From Lytechinus variegatus (lineage: Eukaryota; Echinodermata; Echinoidea; Temnopleuroida; Toxopneustidae), in contig NC_054746.1 in the NCBI RefSeq assembly GCF_018143015.1, positions 23,450,464-23,514,463 of the forward strand: DNA of 64,000 bases, read 5' to 3'. A program made the translations under genes and the position numbers. Below are positions 24,201-33,859 of this stretch, one piece after another (the first letter of the stretch is position 1; every line of letters starts with the position of its first letter). Below the pieces are notes generated by a model that ran no database searches, had not been told where the DNA came from, and saw only the letters and a list, made by a program, of their open reading frames with translations.

Positions 24201-27200
24201 CTAACTGGAGAAAGAATCAGTGTAGTGCTGATATCCTAGCCTTGTTGCATTAAGCTGAATTATAACTAAAAAAAAATTGAAATTCTCATTGCATTACAAA
24301 TCACTAGAACATACCTCTGTTTGCCTTAATGAGCTTGCCATTGGTCTTACTTCAACAGCAACAATTACGACTAGATTTGGTATGTGTTTGCAGTGAAAAT
24401 TATGTTTGCTATTGATATATTATTTGATATGTTGTTAGCTATTAAAGAATTGCCTCAATTTAGAATCATTTTGCCTCTGTTGTAAAACTCTTGTGTAATT
24501 TATGTAATATAATGATTTAGGTAATTATATGTGGGGATCAAGTGATATTTTTCATACAACAAAGATGTGCTTAAATTTCACCAACTCTGAAGACCCATTT
24601 GATGTCAATTACCTAATTGGAGAAATGATATGACGCAAAGCAGAGGATGTTCAGGAAGCTACAACAGTTATGAGAATTGGTTTGTGCCAGGGTCATATGG
24701 GTCACAGATCATGGGAAGTTAAAGATTTTTCCCAAAGCAAAAGAAAGTCATGGAATATTTAAAAAGGAAATCTTTGAAATGTTAGAGAAAGTCAGATATT
24801 CAGCATAACAATTTTCCTCGAATGAATGAATTTGTGTAATCTATTATATTGGTTACAAAATCATGCTCAAGCTTGCCATGCGTGAATCGCACAATGAGTC
24901 TTACCTTTGCTGAATTTTCATAATGTGCAAGTGTTTGTATAATGACTGCTGAATCTTATTTTAAGTGAAAGGGTGAACTGAAACCGTAAAGACTATCTCT
25001 GATGCTAAAGTTTTTCATTACACAAAATTTGCTTTCCAAAGTATTGTTTAACAAGCAGTATGTTGGAGGTCATCTACATTTTACATGGAGGTCTGCATTT
25101 CTATTCTGTTTTAGCTCTATGTGAAAATGAAAAAGGTGAAATTTGAAAGAGGTAACATTACCAAATCAAAGTTTGTGGATGATCAGGGGATGTATTTGGT
25201 AAATTCAGACTATGAGTCAACAAGTATTTGGAAAAGGAAATACAAATAAAATGAATGGTGCTATATATGTCTACACTTTGCCTACTAAATGAAAATAGAA
25301 AGTAAGGATACCATACATACTAGTGAATTGAGTTTTTAAAAAAAATTGGAAGAAATTTCTTGTCATGATTTAAATCATTTTGTGATATGATGGCGATTAA
25401 TAGTTTTGCTAAAGGAGAACAATACATTTTCATTTGATCTTGATCAGTAATGCTCTTGTCCATTTTTCTGAAGTTGGCTGTAAGTGCAGTATAGATGAAA
25501 ATAGATTTGAAAACTTGAGTACAAAAGAATACGTAGCAAAGTGCCCAATATTTCATTTTAATTTAATGGTTATTCTGGATAAAACTTACTCATGACTTAT
25601 CAGAGATTCATATGTCGCTCAATGTTTTGCTTTATTGCACAAAATCACGATTTGGTCTGGAATAGAAGTTTGGAAGGCAATGGTGTTCAAACTCTTCAAA
25701 TGAATAGTAATCTAAGAGTAATAGAACTACAAACCGTTGTCACTTTGAATATCAAAGGCATTATCTTTGTTGTTGGATCAGCTGTGGGTATTTTTGCATG
25801 CATAATTAGAAGTGTATTTGTCCTTTTTCTCTGAAAACTTTAAGTACATTCATTTTGATATGCTTTGATATTTAATTAACTGTGTACTGTTTAAGAATGT
25901 TAAAGCTATCAATATGTGAATTACTTATGTAGTGTAGCAGGACTGAGACATATTATATTCTGTTAGTATCACCAATGGCATCTCTGGGTCAGAGGTAGAT
26001 TTGAAGATTTGATGCACTGGATGTTCTGATTCTGTTGGCTTTAAATTTCAGTTTTATGCACAAGGCAAGCACAACTAACCACTTCTTTCTTTCAGATGGG
26101 GTATGTATGTTACTTCAAACTCTTGTTATGACCATTTTAGTAACATGTATGGACTTATCATTACAGAGAATTGAATGATGCGGCTTTAATAGCCCCAAGT
26201 ATGGAATCAGAAATAATCACTATTATTCTCTCCTACTTCAATGCTGCTGTCAGACAAATGTGTATCCCTCCGCAAGAAGAAGAAAAATGCGCCCTTTTGA
26301 GGGTTTCAGCACCAAAGCAATCGTATTAGTTCCCACTGATGAAGAGTTTAAGAAGCGGGTGGAAAAACGCACTAAAGAAGAAGGCAAGGACGTCCCGGAC
26401 CATGCTGTGAATGAGATGAAAGGTAGGGATCAATAGCCAGCAATGGCTCAAACAAATGTAATCACCCATCGTCTTACTCTGTAGAATTAGCCTCTTAAGT
26501 CTTAATGTAGGCAACTGTAGAGTAAGTGTAAAGTATGGGCCACTCTGCTTCATGAAGTAACATTTCCATGTGCTAATTATTTTTATTCTTTCATGCTAAC
26601 CCAAATTGTGATTTATTTAGCTAACTTTGAGCTCCCTGAGAAGGGTGTGCTCTTTGATGAAGTGGAATATGTTGAGCTGAGTGAGGAGGAGTGCAAGCCC
26701 CTGGTAGAGCGCTACCGCAAAGAAGGCAAGGACGCTGGAGGACTCAAACCTCGCTTTGACCGTCGTGGTGGTCGAGACTTCAGAGGAGGCTATGACCGTG
26801 GTGGATACGGCCGTCATGATGACCGAAGAGGAGGCTATGGCGGCGGTGGTGGCTATCGCTCTGGTGGTTATGATCATGGTGACCGTCGTGGAGGTTATGG
26901 TGGAGGAGGTGGATACCGAGGAGGCTATCGTGAAGGAGGTATGCTACCACTCTTACATTTACTTCATAAATATATCCAGATTGCTCAATGCATTGTGAAT
27001 TTTTTCATATTAATCATCAAGAATAAGATCTCATTTTCTTTTCTCAAAAATTCTTTAACTGGTTAATGCTAGTACTTAATAAAAACTCTTAACACCTTCT
27101 TCCAAGGTTGAATATTCAACCAGAGTACATTCCCAACATGTTCATTGTTATGTGAAATAACAATTATTTGAAATAATTACTATTTGCTTCATATCATTTT

Positions 27201-28335
27201 GTACAGGCTGGAACCGTGGTGGCGGTGGATATGGTGGTGGTCGCGGTGGCGGATATGGCGGTAGTGGTGGCTACGGCGGTGGACGTGGCGGAGGAGGATA
27301 CAACAGTGGTGGATACGGCAGTGGTAGCAGCAGTTACAGTAATCGTGGAAGCAGCAACTACGGTAGTGGCAGTAGTAACTACAACAGAAACTCCAGCTCT
27401 GGTGGGTATGGAAACCAGAGCAGTGGCGGAAGCTATGGCAATCGTCAGAACCAGGGCTCATACAACAAATACGGAAACCAGGTATTTGACTTGCATCATG
27501 GGAATTATTCATTTTGTAGGAACAGCTGTATGAAATTGTTTGTGTTTTTAAGGATAAAGCTATGTAGCGAGATAATAGTGTAGTGCTGTAGTTGAAATTG
27601 TTACCCAGGGGCAGCTGACTGTCTAAGGTCAATGCTGATTTTCCATGTGAAACTGCTTTTAGGTGTTTGCTTTTTATGATTCAACTACATTGTTCAAAAT
27701 GTTATAACGGTGGATAAATTGATTTTGACTTGCATCAGATTGATGGAGATTGTTATTCCAGTTTCAAAGATATTGAATGAAAATTGTCGTACAAAACCAT
27801 GAAGTTACTTAGATGTAAAAGAAATGTTTTCATTCATGCACATTGAAAGAAGTCAGATCTCATTATGAATACAGATGAAATAAAAATGTACTAGGTTTGA
27901 AAGTAAGGTTTTCTGATTAACCAAATCTCTGCATTTATTCATTGAGGTGAATTCTAATCTCAAATTTTGTATTTCTTTCAGTCCAACTACCAACAGAACA
28001 GGCAGTCAAATTACAATCAGCAGTCCAGCTACGGGAGTGGTAGTGGATCAAGTAACTACAGCTCAAACCAAGGCTATGGTTCTTCATCAAACTACGGCAA
28101 CACCTCGGGGTATGGAAATAACAGCAACACCAGTAGCTACAACCAGGGCAGTCAAAGCTCGTACAACCAGGGGTATCAACAGAACCAACAGTCTCAGCAG
28201 CAGACGCAGCAACAGTATGCTAACTATCAACAGCAGTACCAACAATACTACCAGCAGAACCCTCAGTATGCCCAACAGTACGCCCAGTACTACAGCAACT
28301 ATGGCAACTATGGAGGATCTGGGTCAAGCCAGTAG
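5910..28335 (+). CDS. HNRNPUL1-like: Heterogeneous nuclear ribonucleoprotein U-like protein, 15 coding exons
   Basis: This is a nuclear RNA/DNA-binding scaffold protein acting in pre-mRNA processing and, in known family members, the DNA-damage response. Coding exons: 5910-6222, 7381-7641, 7826-7931, 16014-16081, 17067-17206, 17508-17607, 18111-18223, 18550-18702, 19073-19180, 23647-23769, 24063-24191, 26254-26422, 26621-26938, 27207-27481, 27982-28335. All junctions are GT-AG, phases agree, and the total is 2730 nt (909 residues plus TAG); vertebrate members are about 750-860. Domains: SAP (about 5-40), acidic Glu/Pro/Gln region (40-190), basic RD/RS stretch (190-226), SPRY (about 250-440), P-loop kinase-like domain with [10 protein letters not shown] (about 460-469), RGG/GY-rich region (about 620-770), Q/N/S/Y-rich prion-like tail. 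The TNVY...[11 protein letters not shown] block points to the UL1 subgroup. Introns 3-8 carry snoRNAs and intron 9 another coding region. Confidence 0.95.
6223..7380 (+). other. Intron 1 of the HNRNPU-like gene
   Basis: AT-rich, ending in TTTCTCTTGTTTCAG. No snoRNA copy or recognised element was found in it. Confidence 0.7.
7381..7641 (+). CDS. HNRNPU-like exon 2: acidic Glu/Gln/Pro linker
   Basis: Encodes about 87 residues of low-complexity Glu-, Pro- and Gln-rich sequence, with repeated EPE and QEE units. It matches the acidic region that follows SAP in the family. Donor GTAAGG; splice phase is consistent with exons 1 and 3. Confidence 0.9.
7826..7931 (+). CDS. HNRNPU-like exon 3: basic Arg/Asp stretch
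   Basis: Encodes a charged linker ([25 protein letters not shown]) that links the acidic region to the SPRY part and may act as a nuclear localisation or RS-like segment. Acceptor TTTATAG, donor GTGGGT. It is followed by an 8-kb intron full of repeats. Confidence 0.88.
7957..9507. mobile_element. Outer element with 22-bp inverted ends, holding a nested tandem-repeat element
   Basis: CTGTGAGCCGGGGGCAATTT at the left end (from 7957) is matched exactly in reverse at 9487-9507. Almost all of the interior is the second element starting at 7981, so the outer element appears to have been filled by that insertion. It lies in intron 3. Confidence 0.65.
7981..9480 (+). mobile_element. Tandem-repeat element A with subterminal inverted repeats and five DR1 motifs
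   Basis: It starts GTCTCACCTGC (7981-7991), with the exact reverse complement GCAGGTGAGAC at 9450-9460, and ends ...CCACTTG (9480). Inside are about five diverged units of 150-190 bp. Each holds CATGACCAAGGTCAAAGGTCA, with perfect AGGTCAAAGGTCA at 8585, 8777, 8940, 9103 and 9256. A second copy lies at 13683-14567. A 3' end beyond the inverted repeat, internal tandem units and T-rich insertion sites resemble non-autonomous Helentron elements (HINE); that placement is inference. Confidence 0.7.
9508..10085. other. AT-rich intronic spacer
   Basis: Contains a C run (about 9765-9780) and a short TG/CA-rich patch near 9900. No gene or clear element was seen. Confidence 0.5.
10086..12100. mobile_element. 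2-kb foldback element flanked by TTAA
   Basis: TTAA at 10086-10089 and 12097-12100 flank inverted ends: AGTAGAAATATATTGA inside the left and, reversed, AGGAGAAATATATTGA inside the right. Two long arms (about 10281-11040 and 11125-11912) form an imperfect inverted repeat of roughly 700 bp. For example the ATGACGTCACTGTCTGTACG block (10280) is mirrored at about 11890-11910, and the CAAACCATC block at about 11015 is mirrored at about 11135. No transposase frame was found. TTAA target sites are typical of piggyBac- and Kolobok-type elements. Confidence 0.75.
12101..13045. other. Intron 3 spacer
   Basis: No coding signal. A small GC-rich imperfect hairpin with GGGCGCAATT/GCGCCCG words lies at 12870-13000. 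Confidence 0.45.
13050..13140 (+). ncRNA. Box C/D snoRNA copy 1 (intron 3)
   Basis: Box C GTGATGA at 13054-13060, D' CTGA at 13084-13087, C' ATGAAGA at about 13104-13110, and D CTGA at 13131-13134. The guide before D' is ACACTGCCAGTTCTGCTT. The flanks ATGTCC and GGCAT can pair with one bulge. Orientation is the same as the host gene. Complementarity to a conserved LSU rRNA stretch (AAGCAGAACUGGC) is from memory of that rRNA. Confidence 0.85.
13141..13682. other. Intron 3 spacer, T-rich
   Basis: AT-rich with several T runs. No feature was recognised. Confidence 0.5.
13683..14567 (+). mobile_element. Tandem-repeat element A, second copy
   Basis: Starts GTCTCATCTGC (13683), with GCAGGTGAGAC at 14537-14547, and ends in the same GGCCAGAGGCATTCCACTTG as the copy at 7981-9480. 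It holds fewer units. Perfect AGGTCAAAGGTCA lies at 13880 and 14070, with a GGGTCAAAGGTCA variant near 14190. Confidence 0.75.
14660..15450 (+). mobile_element. Related tandem-repeat element B with DR1 motifs
   Basis: TTGTCTCGCC at 14661-14670 is matched in reverse by GGCGAGAC at 15440-15447, and the left end itself folds (GTCTCGCC...GGCGAGAC). Five units of about 158 bp follow, each with GGTCACATGGTAAGGTCAAA-type sequence. Perfect AGGTCAAAGGTCA lies at 14865, 15023 and 15334, with AGGTGAAAGGTCA variants near 14715 and 15180. The end words relate it to element A, but the unit sequence is different. Confidence 0.7.
15451..16013. other. Intron 3, 3' end
   Basis: AT-rich sequence leading to the acceptor TTCTTACCTTCAG. 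No other feature seen. Confidence 0.5.
16014..16081 (+). CDS. HNRNPU-like exon 4: short acidic exon before SPRY
   Basis: A 68-nt exon ([22 protein letters not shown]). Acceptor TTCAG, donor GTAAGT; phase matches both neighbours. It encodes the linker leading into the SPRY region. Confidence 0.88.
16771..16862 (+). ncRNA. Box C/D snoRNA copy 2 (intron 4)
   Basis: Box C ATGATGA at 16777-16783, D' CTGA at 16807-16810, C' ATGAAGA at about 16827-16833, D CTGA at 16854-16857. The ends AATTC and GAATT form a perfect terminal stem. The D' guide is identical to the other copies. Confidence 0.9.
17067..19180 (+). CDS. HNRNPU-like exons 5-9: SPRY domain
   Basis: Exons at 17067-17206, 17508-17607, 18111-18223, 18550-18702 and 19073-19180 encode a continuous SPRY domain. 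Family hallmarks in order: [72 protein letters not shown] domains are protein-interaction beta-sandwiches. The last exon ends in PPATKKDCE, which joins directly to LLMMVGLPG in exon 10, so nothing between belongs to this protein. Each of the four internal introns carries one snoRNA. Confidence 0.93.
17337..17428 (+). ncRNA. Box C/D snoRNA copy 3 (intron 5)
   Basis: Box C GTGATGA at 17342-17348, D' CTGA at 17372-17375, C' ATGAAGA at 17392-17398, D CTGA at 17420-17423. The terminal stem is weaker than in the other copies, and the sequence after D' differs (AATGAG rather than TTGAG). It ends 80 nt before exon 6. Confidence 0.82.
17697..17790 (+). ncRNA. Box C/D snoRNA copy 4 (intron 6)
   Basis: Box C GTGATGA at 17704-17710, D' CTGA at 17734-17737, C' ATGAAGA at 17754-17760, D CTGA at 17781-17784. 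AATTC/GAATT form a perfect terminal stem. Confidence 0.9.
18319..18411 (+). ncRNA. Box C/D snoRNA copy 5 (intron 7)
   Basis: Box C GTGATGA at 18326-18332, D' CTGA at 18356-18359, C' ATGAAGA at 18376-18382, D CTGA at 18403-18406. The D' guide is identical to the other copies; the terminal stem is short (TTC/GAA). Confidence 0.85.
18757..18849 (+). ncRNA. Box C/D snoRNA copy 6 (intron 8)
   Basis: Box C ATGATGA at 18764-18770, D' CTGA at 18794-18797, C' ATGAAGA at 18813-18819, D CTGA at 18840-18843. ATTTC/GAAAT form a perfect terminal stem. Confidence 0.9.
19181..20424 (+). other. Intron 9, 5' part
   Basis: AT-rich to about 19860, with no snoRNA copy. From about 20240 it holds stretches that translate like protein (for example [20 protein letters not shown] at about 20289-20348 and [20 protein letters not shown] just before 20430). 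They are out of frame with each other and with the coding region that starts at 20425. Confidence 0.5.
20425..22222 (+). CDS. Coding region nested in HNRNPU-like intron 9, unknown family
   Basis: Three exons join in frame: 20425-20575, 20962-21032 and 21293-22222 (stop TGA). They follow the acceptors TTTCCCGTTTCTAG, TTTGATATGCAG and TATTTTGTAG and give about 383 residues. The first two exons look like a compact fold ([18 protein letters not shown], then [15 protein letters not shown]). The long last exon has a Ser/Lys-rich low-complexity middle and a conserved-looking C-terminal block ([15 protein letters not shown] ... [18 protein letters not shown] ... [10 protein letters not shown]), whose spacing loosely recalls BEN-type DNA-binding domains; this is weak. 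A stop codon lies in frame right before 20425, so either more exons lie upstream or the 5' end is decayed. I do not recognise the family. Confidence 0.5.
22223..23646 (+). repeat. AT-rich intron with two local tandem duplications
   Basis: A ~75-bp duplication with TTGAAAAGAATATTCATGTG lies at about 22370-22510. A ~150-bp duplication with TTTAGAGTAAGATTAT lies at about 22680-22945. The region may include the 3' UTR of the nested gene. It ends at the acceptor GTTTAG of exon 10. Confidence 0.55.
23647..26422 (+). CDS. HNRNPU-like exons 10-12: P-loop kinase-like domain
   Basis: Exons at 23647-23769, 24063-24191 and 26254-26422. The Walker A motif [10 protein letters not shown] is intact, followed by [53 protein letters not shown] and [12 protein letters not shown]. 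This matches the polynucleotide-kinase-like domain of the family. RNYILDQTNVY is the stretch corresponding to Walker B. Whether it hydrolyses ATP cannot be judged. Intron 11 (24192-26253) is AT-rich and shows no other feature. Confidence 0.93.
26621..27481 (+). CDS. HNRNPU-like exons 13-14: RGG/GY-rich RNA-binding region
   Basis: Exons at 26621-26938 and 27207-27481. The first finishes the kinase-like domain ([23 protein letters not shown]) and begins Arg-Gly-Gly repeats such as [13 protein letters not shown]. The second continues as [10 protein letters not shown] and then Ser/Asn/Tyr-Gly repeats. RGG boxes bind RNA and are usual arginine-methylation targets. Repetitive codons here explain the long false open frames on the other strand. 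Confidence 0.92.
27982..28335 (+). CDS. HNRNPU-like exon 15: Q/N/Y/S-rich prion-like tail and stop
   Basis: Encodes 117 residues of Gln, Asn, Ser, Tyr and Gly, ending NYGGSGSSQ before TAG (28333-28335). Dense Tyr spaced by Gln/Asn/Gly resembles low-complexity domains that drive condensate formation in hnRNPs. Acceptor is TATTTCTTTCAG. Confidence 0.92.
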   Translation, partial: SNYQQNRQSNYNQQSSYGSGSGSSNYSSNQGYGSSSNYGNTSGYGNNSNTSSYNQGSQSSYNQGYQQNQQSQQQTQQQYANYQQQYQQYYQQNPQYAQQYAQYYSNYGNYGGSGSSQ

Positions 28336-29600
28336 GCCTGTACAGATTCAAAGAGAAAGTTGAAGAACAATGTTGAGATCATTTCCAAAATACAATACAT
28401 CTTGGCTCTTTGATTAGTTCAGGCTTTCTTTGTGTAGTGACCTCAAGAATTGTTGAATTTTTGAATTTTTAAAATGCTTGCATATTTGTTGACCCTGTCA
28501 GTGGTATTTAGTAAGAATATCTGTTCATTCGACCCCTAACCAGCAAAATAATAACCTTTAGCTTTGATTATATGGTGTAAATACTGCTTGAATGGTAAAA
28601 TAATTAAAACGAACATCCTAATGTGGTAAGTTAATACAGTTAGTAACAGATTCTTATCGTTAATATGTGGGAGTATGTAAATAGTAATCAAATGGAAAAG
28701 ATTGTAATTTTGTTTGTATTTTTGACCTGTTGTTTTATAGATGTTAGATTTTGTATTAGATTACTATTTGGATTTCACATAAATCTTTTTATATGTCAGT
28801 GAAATGTTCTGTCTTACGGATTATATGTTTACTGATGATCATGAAATGAATTTTATGTTTTACAGTGAAGAGATACATTCCTGCTCAAGGACATGTTTGT
28901 AAATATTGACATTGCTTTGGATACACCCTCAACCCAACATTAGGTGCATCTTGGGATTTTGCATTTTAAGAAAGAAACAACTTATGTTGTAATTGTTGAT
29001 CACCCCCCCCCCCCCCTGGAAACCTAATTAATTAAAATCATGAGTCTGAAATCATATGAAAGCCTTAAACTGATTTACCTGATAAGTACTCTGTCAGATC
29101 CAGTTTATTTCACTTGAGTCATCCAGTTATCAAGATAATTTTAAAATGATGTATGATGTTTTTTTGTTTAATTAAATATGGTATTCATACTTTGTTGGCC
29201 ATGCTTTTTAGATATTCAAGCGAGAATTAAACCTTAACGTTGTACAATATCCCCTCTTCTGAAAAAAGGGTAATTGATATATTGATGATAGACACAACAC
29301 ATGGAATAATTGGATGGTAAAAAGCAAATGATTCTGTAAGATCAATAAGCGATCCAATTCAGTGATATGTAAATATATATATTGTGTTCATGCTGTCAAT
29401 ACTACTTGACTCTTAATTCTTGCCTTCACTGGAAGAAAAGCATTGGACAATTACTAAAATGTGTTTCTTAATTTTGTACATAGTTTTAATATGCAAAGTG
29501 TATGGTAAGGATTGTTGTGTTAGATGTAGACTTGTTGATTATCTCAATCCATCTACCATGCTATCTCAGGAGACACAAGACTCTTTCCTGATTTAATAAA
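28336..29600 (+). other. Probable 3' UTR of the HNRNPU-like gene
   Basis: Long AT-rich stretch without open frames after the stop. AATAAA at 29595-29600 is a candidate poly(A) signal. A run of C lies near 29003-29017. The cleavage site is not determined. Confidence 0.5.
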
Positions 29601-30058
29601 TAATTGAACTGTAGATTTGATGTCATTCATACTTTTATTTCTCTTGGACTGTGGTAAGGATGTGTGATGAAATATTACCAACTCAATGGCAGTTTCATTG
29701 ATATAAATTTGGGAGAATATGCTAGATATATTCAGGAAGATCCCAAGTAGTACAGGTATATGTCTTGTTTTGGGAGAAATTCACTTCATGTACTCTTGGA
29801 ATTGCAGTACAGTATCTCTGTCATTGATTCCTGTCAAATTTTGATAATTCACTAGGGATTCTTTTCTCCAAAATGTGTTGATCAGTGATGCTGCCTTTGA
29901 AATGAGATTGTGATGGGATTTGTGGGATTTTTATAGACAACTTCACCTAATATATAAAAAGAACCAAAGAACAAAAGGAAATTAGAAATATATGTTTAGG
30001 AATTCCTTTAACTTTTGTAAAGCCACTAGTGAGATAAGCCCTGTCCAGGTGAATAGTG
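29601..30058. other. AT-rich intergenic DNA
   Basis: No feature recognised. Confidence 0.5.
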
Positions 30059-30641
30059 TTAAAGGACAAGTCCACCCCAACAAAAACTTAATTTGAATAA
30101 AAAGAGAAAAATTCAACAAGCACAACACTGAAAATTTCATCAAACTCGGATGTAAAATAAGAAAGTTATGGCATTTTAAAGTTTTGCTTATTTTCAACAA
30201 AATATTTATATGAACGAGCCAGTTACATCCAAATGAGAGAGTTGATGACATCACTATTTCTTTTGTATTTTATTATATGAAATATTTTGATTTTCTCATC
30301 ATTGTCATGTAAAATGAAGTTTCATTCCTCCCTAAACACGTGGATTTCCATTATTTTAACCTTTTTGTGCTTCAGGCAAGGATGTCCTAATTGTCAAATT
30401 CGTAAAAATTGAAATATTATATAATTCAAACAATAAAAAACAAAAATAGTGACATCATCGACTCTCATTTGGATGTAACTGGCTCGTTCATATAACTATT
30501 TTGTTGAAAATAAGCAAAATTTTGAAATGTCATAACTTTCTTATTTCACATCCGATTTTGATGAAATTTTCAGCATTGTGCTTGTCTGATTTTTTCTATT
30601 GATTCAAATCATAATTTTTCGTAGGTGGACTTGACCTTTAA
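30059..30641. mobile_element. TTAA-flanked MITE with ~240-bp inverted arms
   Basis: Starts TTAAAGGACAAGTCCACC and ends GGTGGACTTGACCTTTAA, with TTAA at both outer edges. The arms stay similar for about 240 bp; for example GAACGAGCCAGTTACATCC (about 30213) is mirrored at about 30470. There is no open frame. It is a non-autonomous element of a TTAA-targeting family. Confidence 0.8.
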
Positions 30642-30659
30642 TTGTGAAAAGAGTTTAAG

Positions 30660-30868
30660 GGGGTGTTGTTATAAAATGTTTGCAATCATTTGCAAATTGA
30701 GTTGCAAATTTACAACTGATAGATCAATTTTGAATCGTACAAATCAATTTATTCTTGTTGATGAGAGAAGCAGACCAATGGTAATTTACAATTAATTACC
30801 AGACTTGTGATTGATTTTGGGACATGAAATTGATTTGCAATTGATTGCAAGTTTCTTGAAACGCTCCA
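30660..30868. mobile_element. Small foldback MITE (GTTTCATAAA-type)
   Basis: The left end (GGGGTGTTGTTATAAAATG, TTTGCAATCATTTGCAAATT) is mirrored imperfectly by AAATTGATTTGCAATTGATT, GCAAG and GAAACGCTCC at the right end. It resembles the element at 40857-41015 in its outer bases. Confidence 0.45.
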
Positions 30869-33084
30869 TAGAGATTGTGATCTGTCACTTTCCAACATGT
30901 GGACTTGTATATGATACAAGAAATTAATGTGGTGCGAAAGATAGTCCAGGGGTATTTCAGACAGCTGTTCGTTTTGTTACCAAAAGTTAGTAATGGTGTT
31001 TATATGAAATTGGGAAATTTGAAACTTTTAGATTTGACTGAATTTCAAGTTTTCTGTGGCTTGAAAACATCTAAAACATTTCTACTTTATATGGGGCCTG
31101 TTACAGAAAATTACATTCAAATTAAAATCTTTAACGAATCAGAAGTGTATACAATTTAGAATTGTGTTTTGATATTTTTAGTTGCATATGAATGCAACTA
31201 TTTTATGCATCATGACCCCCTGGATTATGAAGAAATTGCCTTGACGGTTGGAATCAAATTGTTTATGAAGTCAATGGCCCATATTCTGAATTCTGGTTTA
31301 AAGTTCTGGTTTAATGATGGAGGGCCGATTGGGCACAAATCCCTAACAAAACATCCAATTAAACTCGTTTGACACTCTGATCCTAATAATTGTCTTGGAA
31401 TAATAAAATATTATGAAGTATTTTTCTTTATTATGATAGCAAAGTGAAACAAAAGGGTAAACAAGTGAAATATACAAAATAGAATGTTTGGCTTCCATGA
31501 TTTTAGCATGTAGACTGTGGTCCAAGATAAACCCAACTTCAAAATATGGGTCAATAACTTTACAAAGAGCTCTGTGAAATAAAAGAGATGAAAGGGGGAG
31601 GATGAGACAGAAGGGAAGGGAGAGAGGAGGGGTATACAATGGCCAAAGGGGACTGTTGCACAAAACTTGGCATCTATGATAACTTGGCCATAGATTTTAA
31701 CTTCCAGCGTATTCTTGCACATTGTATAAAAATTCATATACATATCTATTCGGAAGTTAGAAATATGGCACAGTTACCATTTGATGTGAGGACAGCAGCC
31801 TTGCCCACTGGCCATATACTCTTCCCCATTATTCATTTTTCTGTGATCATTTCTCCTGCATTTTTTCCTCTCATATCTCACATGTATATAGTGATATTTC
31901 AGTTTTTCAATTTCTTTTCCTTTTCTTCTCTCATCTTCCTCTCATATCTCCTTCATTTTCTGTTATTGTGTCTGCAACTGGAAAGAATGAGAATTGGAGA
32001 CAAACATTAAATGTTCAATTAGAGTGATTTTACTATGAACACATATCTTGGGAACTTCAAAGCCATGTTGCATAAAACCTACCACTGTTACAACTTGGAG
32101 TGAGTTTGCAATTAATGGAAATTTTTACTGAAACCCAAAAGTCATTTCCAAAAGCTGTAAGTTATGCACGACTTTTGCAAGTGGTGACCCATTGAATGAG
32201 ATACCCCTAATTATATGTTTTGAACGCAAATTAATGTGAGTGCTCTTTCTATAATTTTAATAAAGTTTTAACAAATGACTACATTCATATGGATTCACAA
32301 GGATTTTAATTTGAAAGGAGAATCTGACTAATTTGGCAAGAGAGTCATCAATTGTGCATTCAGTCATGCTTAGCTGAATAAACTAATGCAAACTCCATCC
32401 TGGATTTTTTTTCAGTAATATGAACATTGTAATACCCTATTCAAATTTTACTGCCCTTTGAAAAAGTTTAAATGGGAGCATGGTCCTGATCTCGAGTCTT
32501 TTCTAAGTAAATATTTCCAATTTTAGACACAAAATCTTACTTTAGTGATCACCTGTCCATAAAGTCCACAAATCTGGTTTCACCAAACAGTTTTCTCTAT
32601 CAATACAGCAATCTATTCATAGAGACAACCAGTTTATAAATAACAAATTCACTGTTCTGTGCTCTTTCCACTATTTTACACAAAGACAAATATTTCATAT
32701 GGCCAAGTCTAAGCAGATAAAATTGCAGTATACAAAATTAAATCCCAATTGCATAGTTATATAAAAAAAAAATTGTGGAAATAATAGCATGCATGATGAA
32801 ACCCGTTTCGAGACTCACCAGAACTAAGGATTCCTGAAAAAAATTGTGCATTCAGTCTTATTAACTACAGACTCTCAGCTTGTTCCTTTTAAAATACGTA
32901 CCAGAAAAAAAAGAATGATTTATCAAAACATTGTAAAGTTTAGAAGCTCTTTCACCTGGTGTAATATAACTTAGAAGATTTCTCATTCATGCATGAGTGG
33001 AAATAAACAAATTGAAGGAAGGATGCCCTGGGAAACCTTGATCTGAAATAAAATAATTTAAAAAAGCAGCGGATTGTCATTGAG
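30869..33084. other. Intergenic DNA, no gene supported
   Basis: AT-rich. Short open frames at 30899, 31169 and 31639 lack splice context or recognisable domains. Confidence 0.5.
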
Positions 33085-33393
33085 ATTATGAAAATACTTA
33101 CCTGATTTTCTTATTTACGAGATAACTCATACATCTACTTGATTTGCTAGTTCAGCCCTCTGGACTGCCATACCCGAATAGAACTCCCAAGGATTTAAAA
33201 AGCGCGAGCGCGCCCTCTCCCGTTCAGGCTTACTACCCATGATCACCGCGCAACTAGCGTCCATCTTCCTCACCTTTCGCAAGCCCATACGTTGAAACAT
33301 GTTGCTACGCAAGGCGGAGGGTCGGTGGGAGGGTATCAAGTAGATGTATGAGTTATCTCGTAAATAAGAAAATCAGGTAAGTATTTTCATAAT
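33085..33393. mobile_element. Foldback element with 59-bp perfect inverted arms
   Basis: Positions 33085-33143 are the exact reverse complement of 33335-33393. Each arm holds CAGGTAAGTATTTTC, an ideal 5' splice-site sequence, on opposite strands. The segment 33130-33265 is repeated inverted at 39845-39981. Confidence 0.85.
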
Positions 33394-33859
33394 TTACTTC
33401 AATAACTCCATACATCTACTTGATTTGCTAGACCAGCACGGACTCAAACCGTAGGGAGGCATGTTTTCAATTGTAAGCCTAAGAAAATTTAAAAGAAAAA
33501 ACAAAAACAACGAAATTTAGGGAGAGGGGGAAAAACCGCAGCTGCTTTAAGCGCCGAAGCAGCAAATCTCGCCTCGCTGGACGGAATGTCCTTCAAGTAG
33601 AAAGAAGTGAAGGAGTTAGTTGAGCGCCAAAAGGCGGCCCTCAAAAATGTCCTCGAGGGGAATGCCCTGTATACTCAGGAATACTAAGTATCATGGGCCC
33701 TCGGCCTAGTGTCAGGAGAACAACATCACCTGCTGACTAGAGTGTAAGAATCGAAATTTGTTGAAAATTTCAACAAGAATCGTGATCGGAAAACTGAAGC
33801 TTTTAAGGCTCAGTAAGTGATCAATCGACCAATCTGAGAAGGCGAGATATCTCAGAACC

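Noticed and set aside
27189..27632. 147-residue minus-strand frame rich in His and Cys
   Set aside because: It is the antisense of the GGN/TAY codon repeats in the RGG exon of the HNRNPU-like gene.
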